From: CAG-791 sp002394525
Lineage (GTDB): Bacteria > Bacillota > Clostridia > Lachnospirales > Lachnospiraceae
Assembly: GCA_946536955.1 (NCBI GenBank)
Contig: CAMNFJ010000107.1
Location: forward strand, 1-10,775
DNA length: 10,775 nucleotides
Direction of reading: 5' to 3'
Under the pieces are notes generated by a model. It made no database searches, was not told the DNA's origin, and saw only the letters and a list, made by a program, of their open reading frames with translations. The position numbers and the translations under genes are program-made. Shown here piece by piece: positions 5,590 to 10,775 of the stretch. Within the stretch, counting starts at the first letter, position 1. Each line of letters starts with the position of its first letter.

Positions 5590-8500
5590 ATGGCACAAAG
5601 TAAAAAGAAGAGCCCGGCGAGGTCCACAGGGAGCAGGGCCGGATCTGCCGCGGGGACCCGCGCAAAGACGGGATCCCGCAGTTCTGCCTCCGGCGGAAGG
5701 GCTGCGGCCTCCGGCGGGAGGACCGGGACCCGGTCCGGCAGAACAACCGCGCCGGCCTCAGGGAAGAGAAAGGCTTCGGGGACATCGGGCTCAGCAAAGA
5801 CATCCGCCCGCAAGGCGGCGGCCAGGGAGCAGGCCCTGAAAGAACGAATGGAGAGACAGCGTGAGACCAGAAATGATATCACGCTTGTTGTGCTGCTCAT
5901 TATTGTCTTCTTTTTATTCCTCTCCCTGATCGGCTTTGGCGGAAATGTGGGCAGGCTCCTGGCCGACATCCAGTTCGGCCTGTTCGGGATCGGGGCCTGG
6001 GCATTCCCCTTTCTGCTCCTGGCCGTCTTTGCGCACATGGTCACCGGCTGGGGCGGCAGGGGCATGAGGGGCAGGCTTGGCGCCGCCTTTTTGCTCCTGC
6101 TGGTCTTTGAGGCGGGCAGCCAGCTGCGGCTCCATGCCTCAGGGGCCCTCGCCCTGGACCTTCCCTTTCACGCGCTGTCCTTCTTCCGGACCTGCGCCGA
6201 GCGGCACGCGGGCGGCGGTCTTCTGGGAGGGAGTCTCGCCTGGCTTCTCTACTATGCCTTCCGGATGGTGGGAAGCTGGCTGATTCTGTTCGGGCTGGGC
6301 GTCATTGCTGTCATCCTCCTTCTCCCCTTCTCGCCGACAGCTGCTGTACAGACCTGGATCAGAGGCAATGAGGACGAGGACCGGCCGGGACTGGCCCGGC
6401 GCAGGGAGCTCTACCGCCAGAGGCGGCTTGAAGAGATCGAAGAGGAGAGAAACCGCGAGCTGGAGCGCGAGACAGAGCGCATTCTGAGAAGAGAGGACGC
6501 GGAGAAGGAGAGAAAGAAGAAGGCTGCCGGGTCCAGGAGAAGCACGGTGGACAGGTCTGCCCTCGATCTGGAGGAGACCCTCCTCGGCGGACAGGGGAAA
6601 AAGACCGGTCCCTCCAAGGCGGCAGAGCTTCTGCGGCAGGGGGCCGGCAGACGGAGAAAGAACGCCCCGGCGGGATCCTCCACCAGAGATGTGCATGAGA
6701 TCCTTGTGCACGAGGAGCCAGGAAAGGATCCCCTGACGATCGCCGACACACAGAGAAGGAGGAGCCCCGGGCTCCTGCACGGCAGGGACGTGAGCGTGCC
6801 CGACCCGGACGGGACCAGGTTCATCCATTCGGATGTCCGCTACGAAGGAACAGACAGCCTGCACTATGACGGGACCCCGGCTGGTTCCGGAAGAGGCCAG
6901 ACCCGCGGCCTGAGCCTGGATCCTTCCTCCGAAAGGGTTCCCCATGAAGCCCACAGGATCAGCAACCTGGAACCCGCAGGAGACCTTGCAGGGGCCCTTC
7001 CGGTATACAGGAGGACAGGCTCCGGATCCTCCGGCCCGGAAGCTTTCCCTGGGACAGCGGTTCCCGCCTATGGTCTGAAAACACCTGCCACAGCCGGAGA
7101 TGACGCCTCTGGTGCCGGGCCTGAGTCTGTCTCAGCAGATTCTATTCCCGGTGCCCGGCCTGCCTCTGCTGCCGGAGCCTCTGCCTTTGGCACTGAGCCG
7201 GTTCCTGGCGGCAGAAATTCTGCTTATGACTCCGGGGCTGATTCTGCGTCCGGAGACTTCACTGCTGAGATCAGGCATGTTTCCGCTGCCGGAGCCTCTG
7301 CATCCGGTGCCGGCGCCGCTTCTGCGGCCGCAAGTGTTCCTGCTTCCGGGACATCCGGTTCCGGTGCATCTCTTACAGGAACTTCCGCTGCCGTCGCATC
7401 CGCTCATGGAAATTCCGCTTCCGGAGCGGGAGGCCGGTCCACGGCTGACCAGCCCTCCGATGAGGACCTGCAGGGCATCGCCGTTCACAGGCAGACAGAA
7501 AAAGCCACGGCCTCCGGGACAGCCTCCGCCCAGAAAAAAGGCCGGGGCAGGACCGGCTACAGGCCTCCGCCCTTTGACCTCCTGGAAAAGGGGAGCGGCG
7601 GTCGCAATCCGGAGACAGACCGGGAGCTGCAGGAGACCGCCTACAAGCTGCAGGAGACCCTGCGGAGCTTCGGCGTCCAGGTCTCGATCACGGCTGTCAG
7701 CCAGGGCCCTTCCGTCACCCGCTATGAGCTCAAGCCCGACAAGGGCATCAAGGTCAGCAAGATCGTCAACCTCTCTGATGATATCAAGCTCCGCCTGGCC
7801 GCGACCGATATCCGGATCGAGGCCCCGATCCCGGGCAAATCGGCTGTCGGCATAGAGGTCCCCAATAAGACGGAGACCACCGTCCACCTGCGCGAGCTGA
7901 TCGACACCAGGGAGTTCAGGGAATTCAAGGGGAAACTCCCCTTCGCGGTCGGCAAGGACATCGGAGGCAAGACCATCTACGCCGATATCTCCCGTATGCC
8001 CCACCTCCTGATCGCAGGCGCTACCGGTTCCGGTAAATCCGTCTGTATCAACACGATCATCCTCAGTATCCTCTACCGGACAGATCCCGCAAAGGTGAAG
8101 CTCCTCATGATCGATCCCAAGGTCGTGGAGCTGAGTGTCTACAAGGGGATCCCCCACCTGATCATCCCCGTCGTCACAGATGCCAGAAAGGCCTCCGCCG
8201 CCCTCAACTGGGCCGTCGCCGAAATGGAGAAGCGCTACAAGCTCTTTGCGGCAGCCGGCGTGAGAGACCTCAACGGTTTCAACGCCCAGGCCCTGAAATA
8301 CCGGGGAGAGGACGGAGAGCTCCAGTATGAGCCCATGCCGAGACTGGTCGTCATCGTGGACGAGCTGGCCGACCTCATGATGGTGGCAAAAAATGAGGTG
8401 GAGGGAGCCATCTGCCGTCTGGCCCAGCTGGCTCGAGCCGCCGGCATCCACCTGATCATCGCCACCCAGCGTCCGTCCGTGGATGTCATCACCGGCCTGA

Positions 8501-9039
8501 TCAAGGCCAACATGCCCAGCAGGATCGCCTTCGCGGTCTCCAGCCAGGTGGATTCCAGGACCATCCTGGATATGGCGGGCGCCGAGAAGCTGATCGGCCG
8601 GGGCGATATGCTCTTTTACCCGCAGAACTACCAGAAACCCGCCCGCATCCAGGGCGCCTTTGTCTCCGACGAGGAGGTGACAGAGGTCGTTGAATATATC
8701 AAGAACAACAACATCACTGGCGTCCACGATGAGGAAGTGGCCCAGCAGATTGAAAACATCGAAGCCAGCGGCGGAAGCACAGGCAGCGGAGGCGATTTGA
8801 AGGAGAGCGCCATGCGCGATGAGTATTTCGCGAAGGCCGGCCGCCAGATCATTGAGAAGAACAAGGCCTCGATCGGGCTCCTGCAGAGGATCTTCAAGAT
8901 CGGCTTCAACCGGGCGGCCCGCATTATGGACCAGCTGGCGGAAGCCGGCGTCGTCAGTGAGGAGAGCAGCACCAGGGCCAGACAGGTCCTGATGAGCCTG
9001 CCGGAGTTTGAGGAATATCTCGAGCGGGAAGGATTATAA
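5590..9039 (+). CDS. ftsK: DNA translocase FtsK/SpoIIIE with extended linker
   Basis: This membrane-anchored hexameric ATPase pumps double-stranded DNA during division, or into the forespore if the organism sporulates. The protein has 1149 residues, long against about 790 for B. subtilis SpoIIIE. Residues 1-95 are basic and rich in Ser, Gly and Ala. Membrane segments lie at about 98-118, 129-152, 163-177, 209-226 and 229-247. A charged, probably coiled-coil stretch covers about 265-312. A low-complexity linker of some 340 residues follows (about 313-655), with an Ala/Ser/Gly-rich core at 500-620. The motor begins near 675 and carries Walker A GATGSGKS (810-817), the IDPKVVELS block (841-849), Walker B VVIVDELADLM (920-930), LARAAGIHLIIATQRPSVDVITG (947-969) and the C-terminal gamma DNA-recognition domain (about 1072-1145, including IGFNRAARIMDQL). 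AAAGGAG just upstream of ATG 5590 is a strong ribosome site. A MITE-like element lies immediately upstream and a strong terminator follows, so the gene is probably transcribed alone. Confidence 0.95.
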   Translation: MAQSKKKSPARSTGSRAGSAAGTRAKTGSRSSASGGRAAASGGRTGTRSGRTTAPASGKRKASGTSGSAKTSARKAAAREQALKERMERQRETRNDITLVVLLIIVFFLFLSLIGFGGNVGRLLADIQFGLFGIGAWAFPFLLLAVFAHMVTGWGGRGMRGRLGAAFLLLLVFEAGSQLRLHASGALALDLPFHALSFFRTCAERHAGGGLLGGSLAWLLYYAFRMVGSWLILFGLGVIAVILLLPFSPTAAVQTWIRGNEDEDRPGLARRRELYRQRRLEEIEEERNRELERETERILRREDAEKERKKKAAGSRRSTVDRSALDLEETLLGGQGKKTGPSKAAELLRQGAGRRRKNAPAGSSTRDVHEILVHEEPGKDPLTIADTQRRRSPGLLHGRDVSVPDPDGTRFIHSDVRYEGTDSLHYDGTPAGSGRGQTRGLSLDPSSERVPHEAHRISNLEPAGDLAGALPVYRRTGSGSSGPEAFPGTAVPAYGLKTPATAGDDASGAGPESVSADSIPGARPASAAGASAFGTEPVPGGRNSAYDSGADSASGDFTAEIRHVSAAGASASGAGAASAAASVPASGTSGSGASLTGTSAAVASAHGNSASGAGGRSTADQPSDEDLQGIAVHRQTEKATASGTASAQKKGRGRTGYRPPPFDLLEKGSGGRNPETDRELQETAYKLQETLRSFGVQVSITAVSQGPSVTRYELKPDKGIKVSKIVNLSDDIKLRLAATDIRIEAPIPGKSAVGIEVPNKTETTVHLRELIDTREFREFKGKLPFAVGKDIGGKTIYADISRMPHLLIAGATGSGKSVCINTIILSILYRTDPAKVKLLMIDPKVVELSVYKGIPHLIIPVVTDARKASAALNWAVAEMEKRYKLFAAAGVRDLNGFNAQALKYRGEDGELQYEPMPRLVVIVDELADLMMVAKNEVEGAICRLAQLARAAGIHLIIATQRPSVDVITGLIKANMPSRIAFAVSSQVDSRTILDMAGAEKLIGRGDMLFYPQNYQKPARIQGAFVSDEEVTEVVEYIKNNNITGVHDEEVAQQIENIEASGGSTGSGGDLKESAMRDEYFAKAGRQIIEKNKASIGLLQRIFKIGFNRAARIMDQLAEAGVVSEESSTRARQVLMSLPEFEEYLEREGL
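7168..7301 (+). repeat. In-frame repeat within the ftsK linker
   Basis: The 17-mer GCTGCCGGAGCCTCTGC occurs at 7168-7184 and again at 7285-7301, exactly 117 bases (39 codons) apart, and encodes SAAGASA both times (residues 526-532 and 565-571). The surrounding linker is built from many variants of Ala-Ser-Gly-Ala encoded by GCCTCCGG-like triplets. This points to growth by slippage or unequal exchange in frame. Confidence 0.6.
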
Positions 9040-9040
9040 C

Positions 9041-9090
9041 AAAAAGTCTGATGCATTTATGCATATGCATAAATGCATCAGACTTTTTTT
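9041..9090 (+). terminator. Perfect 48-base palindromic terminator after ftsK
   Basis: Arms 9041-9064 and 9065-9088 are exact reverse complements, and the right arm ends in a run of seven T (9084-9090). The left arm begins with AAAAA, so it should also work as a terminator for the opposite strand. The centre consists of ATGCAT units, three in each direction-symmetric set. The stop codon of ftsK ends two bases before it. The perfect symmetry over 24 bp is stronger than a typical terminator. Confidence 0.9.
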
Positions 9091-9417
9091 AGGAACATCA
9101 CCAAAAGACCAGTATATAATCGTTGACTTTTCGTCAGAACACATTAAACTAAACCTAGCGGGGATTTGAGAAAAAAATCACAAAGCCCCCCTGAATGCAT
9201 TTCCGGACCGTTTATCCTGACGGAACATTCACGGGAATTGGCAAATTTTCCATGTCCCCGTGCAAAGTCTTTATTATAGTATTCTCTATTATGTTTTATG
9301 TGGATATTTTGAATATATACCTAAATATTAATTCAGAATATTATATAATGTATGTGTATATGAGGAAGCATCCATCTTCATAAAGTTGTGTCAATTGAAT
9401 TCAGGTAGGAGGAAAAC
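9091..9417 (+). promoter_or_regulatory. AT-rich upstream region and leader of nfnAB
   Basis: This 327-base gap holds no gene I can support. Candidate promoter parts are TTGACT (9123-9128) with TAAACT (9145-9150) at 16 bases, and, closer to the gene, a perfect -10 TATAAT (9344-9349) that lacks a good -35 at the right distance. A hairpin with eight of nine pairs (9160-9168 with 9181-9189) and two weaker pairings (TTCCG 9201-9205 with CGGAA 9221-9225; CACGGG 9230-9235 with CCCGTG 9257-9262) lie between them. If the distal promoter is used, the leader would be about 260 bases and structured. No known riboswitch is recognisable. The ribosome site AGGAGG at 9407-9412 is strong. Confidence 0.45.
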
Positions 9418-10293
9418 ATGTTCAGAATTCTCAAAAAGAAAAATCTGGCCCCCAACATCTTTCTGATGGACGTTGAAGCTCCCAGAGTAGCCAAAAACGC
9501 TCTCCCCGGCCAGTTCCTGATCGTCCGTGTCGACGATGAGGGCGAGCGCATCCCGCTCACCATCTGCGACTATGACGCGGCCGCAGGGACCGTTCAGATC
9601 GTCTTCCAGGTCGTCGGCGGCGAATCTCACCGTATGTCCCTGCTGGAAGAGGGCGACTGCTTCCACGATGTGGTAGGACCTCTCGGAAAGCCCTCCGATC
9701 TGACCGAAATGCCCATCGAAGAGCTCAAGAAGATGAAGATCTGCTTCATCGCCGGCGGTGTCGGCACAGCACCCGTCTACTGCCAGCTCAAGTGGCTGCA
9801 CGACAACGGCGTGACCGTCGACTGCATCCAGGGCGCCAAGACCAAAGACATCATCATCCTGGAGGATGAGATGCGCGCTGTCTCCAATCTCCATATCTGC
9901 ACGGACGACGGTTCCTACGGCATCAACGGCAACGTCACCGTGGCCCTTCAGAAGCTCTATGACGACGGCATGCGCTTTGACCGCGTCGTCGCGATCGGCC
10001 CCATGATCATGATGAAATTCGTATGTCTGCTGACAAAGAAGCTGGGCATCGAGACCATCGTCAGCATGAACCCCATCATGGTCGACGGCACCGGTATGTG
10101 CGGCGCCTGCCGCCTCATGGTCGGCGACAAGGTCATGTTCGCCTGCGTCGACGGCCCCGAGTTCGACGGCCACCTTGTAGACTTCGACCAGGCCATGCAG
10201 CGCAGCCGCCTCTACGCGACCGAGGAGGGCCGCCTGTTCCTGAAGGCCAAAGAAGGCGACACCCACCACGGCGGATGCGGCAACTGCGGCTGA
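9418..10293 (+). CDS. nfnA: NADH-dependent ferredoxin:NADP+ oxidoreductase, small subunit (NfnA type)
   Basis: With the next gene this forms an electron-bifurcating complex that reversibly uses NADH and reduced ferredoxin to reduce two NADP+. The 291 residues match the FNR-like small subunit. The FAD domain (about 1-100) contains GQFLIVRVDDEGERIPLT (31-48). The nucleotide domain has FIAGGVGTAPVY (110-121), CTDDGSYG (161-168) and a conserved AIGPMIMMK (192-200). The C-terminal iron-sulphur module VDGTGMCGACRL (222-233) followed by FACVDGPEFDGH (241-252) gives Cys228, Cys231 and Cys243, the ligand set expected for the [2Fe-2S] cluster, with a nearby Asp as possible fourth ligand. The tail HHGGCGNCG adds a CxxC pair. 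Proteins of this group are also annotated as sulfide dehydrogenase or dihydroorotate dehydrogenase electron-transfer-like subunits; pairing with a GltD-like partner favours Nfn. AGGAGG at 9407-9412 supports the start. The codons strongly favour C in third position, suggesting high expression. Confidence 0.88.
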   Translation: MFRILKKKNLAPNIFLMDVEAPRVAKNALPGQFLIVRVDDEGERIPLTICDYDAAAGTVQIVFQVVGGESHRMSLLEEGDCFHDVVGPLGKPSDLTEMPIEELKKMKICFIAGGVGTAPVYCQLKWLHDNGVTVDCIQGAKTKDIIILEDEMRAVSNLHICTDDGSYGINGNVTVALQKLYDDGMRFDRVVAIGPMIMMKFVCLLTKKLGIETIVSMNPIMVDGTGMCGACRLMVGDKVMFACVDGPEFDGHLVDFDQAMQRSRLYATEEGRLFLKAKEGDTHHGGCGNCG

Positions 10294-10323
10294 CAGCTGT
10301 GAAAAGCAGATACCTGACGGTTT

Positions 10324-10364
10324 AAAGCCAAAAGCTGACAGCTAAAGCGAACAGCCAACAGCTT
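10324..10364 (-). repeat. Degenerate 7-base tandem repeat between nfnA and nfnB
   Basis: On the + strand the units read AAAGCCA, AAAGCTG, ACAGCTA, AAGCGA (one base short), ACAGCCA and ACAGCTT. In reverse complement this becomes AAGCTGT, TGGCTGT, TCGCTT, TAGCTGT, CAGCTTT, TGGCTTT, which resembles the array at 3824-3851. The array fills much of the 94-base gap and ends about 9 bases before the nfnB ribosome site. Function is unknown. Confidence 0.55.
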
Positions 10365-10387
10365 CAATAACAAGGAAGGAAAAGATT

Positions 10388-10775
10388 ATGGCAGCAAATA
10401 TGATGGTCAAAATCCCTGTTCGCGAGCAGGATCCCAAGGTCCGTGCCACGAATTTTAACGAAGTATGCCTGGGCTACAACAAGGAAGAGGCCGAGGCAGA
10501 GGCGGCAAGATGCCTCAATTGCAAAAACCCCCGCTGTGTAGAAGGATGTCCCGTATCCATCGATATCCCCGGCTTCATCCAGAAGGTCAAGGAGAGCGAT
10601 GTCAAGGGCGCCTATGATGTGATCAGCCAGTCCTCCGCCCTGCCCGCAGTCTGCGGACGTGTCTGCCCTCAGGAGTCCCAGTGTGAAGGCGTCTGTGTGC
10701 GCGGCATCAAGGGAGACGCTGTCTCCATCGGCAAGCTCGAGCGCTACGTCGCCGACACAGCCCGCGCCATGGGCA
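10388..10775 (+). CDS. nfnB: NfnB-type large subunit, GltD-like NADPH-binding flavoprotein (5' part only)
   Basis: Only the first 129 residues are inside the window; the gene runs off the edge. They form the N-terminal iron-sulphur domain shared by NfnB and the small subunit of glutamate synthase (GltD). The cysteines at 42, 45, 50 and 54 (RCLNCKNPRCVEGCP) and at 89, 93, 99 and 103 (VCGRVCPQESQCEGVC) form the two cluster motifs of the family. SIGKLERYVAD (113-123) follows as in GltD relatives. FAD and NADPH domains should lie beyond the window. AGGAAGGA at 10373-10380 is a good ribosome site. Position directly after nfnA supports the NADPH and ferredoxin side of an Nfn transhydrogenase rather than a glutamate synthase, which would need a large GltB partner. 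It could still be annotated gltA or sudA in databases. Confidence 0.88.
   Translation, partial: MAANMMVKIPVREQDPKVRATNFNEVCLGYNKEEAEAEAARCLNCKNPRCVEGCPVSIDIPGFIQKVKESDVKGAYDVISQSSALPAVCGRVCPQESQCEGVCVRGIKGDAVSIGKLERYVADTARAMG

Noticed and set aside
7100..7855. Forward 251-codon frame in the ftsK linker with Leu/Pro-rich repeats
   Set aside because: It is the +1-shifted reading of the GCCTCCGG-like repeats of the linker, and continues into an arginine/serine-rich shadow of the motor domain.
7132..8727. Antisense open frame of 531 codons opposite ftsK
   Set aside because: Same effect opposite ftsK; no motif, no ribosome site, and the sense strand encodes a complete motor domain.
9195..9383. 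62-codon frame upstream of nfnA
   Set aside because: Its second half is just AT-rich promoter-like DNA (Ile/Tyr/Asn run), it has no ribosome site and it overlaps the likely -10 box of nfnA.
1..10775. CRISPR array, tRNA, rRNA, defence or toxin-antitoxin genes
   Set aside because: No regular spacer-repeat array, cloverleaf, rRNA-like stretch or recognised defence protein was seen on either strand.

Overview
The window looks like chromosomal core DNA from a fairly GC-rich member of the Lachnospiraceae or a related Clostridia lineage. The evidence is a Gram-positive style Rex repressor, strong AGGAGG-type ribosome sites, consensus sigma-A promoters, a bifunctional Nnr next to alanine racemase, a SpoIIIE/FtsK translocase and an NfnAB-type transhydrogenase. 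All genes that can be supported are on the + strand. The taxonomic placement is inferred from gene content and style, not from a marker-gene comparison.

Layout. Positions 3-56 may be the last codons of an upstream gene. A consensus promoter (74-102) drives rex (167-799). A 184-base gap full of inverted repeats separates rex from nnr (984-2678), which overlaps alr (2668-3831) by 11 bases. A second good promoter (3876-3904) and a structured leader precede yebC (4053-4790). A small, very acidic hypothetical protein follows (4924-5127), then a likely terminator (5215-5284). Between this terminator and ftsK lies a 249-base imperfect palindrome (5306-5554) with terminal inverted repeats and a perfect 7-base direct repeat on both sides, which reads as a MITE-like insertion. 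ftsK/spoIIIE (5590-9039) has an unusually long, low-complexity linker and ends in a 48-base perfect palindrome that forms a terminator. An AT-rich spacer of about 330 bases leads to nfnA (9418-10293) and the start of nfnB (10388 to the window edge).

How the genes fit together. Three loci deal with nicotinamide redox state: Rex senses NADH/NAD+, Nnr repairs damaged NAD(P)H hydrates, and NfnAB exchanges electrons between NADH, NADPH and ferredoxin. The others serve cell wall synthesis (Alr), translation or regulation (YebC) and chromosome translocation (FtsK/SpoIIIE).

No new multi-gene defence, CRISPR or biosynthetic system is visible. The less ordinary content is in the non-coding DNA: the MITE-like element beside ftsK, clusters of a degenerate 7-base repeat (AGCTNNN-like) at 3824-3851 and 10324-10364 in opposite orientations, and several strong hairpins without obvious function.
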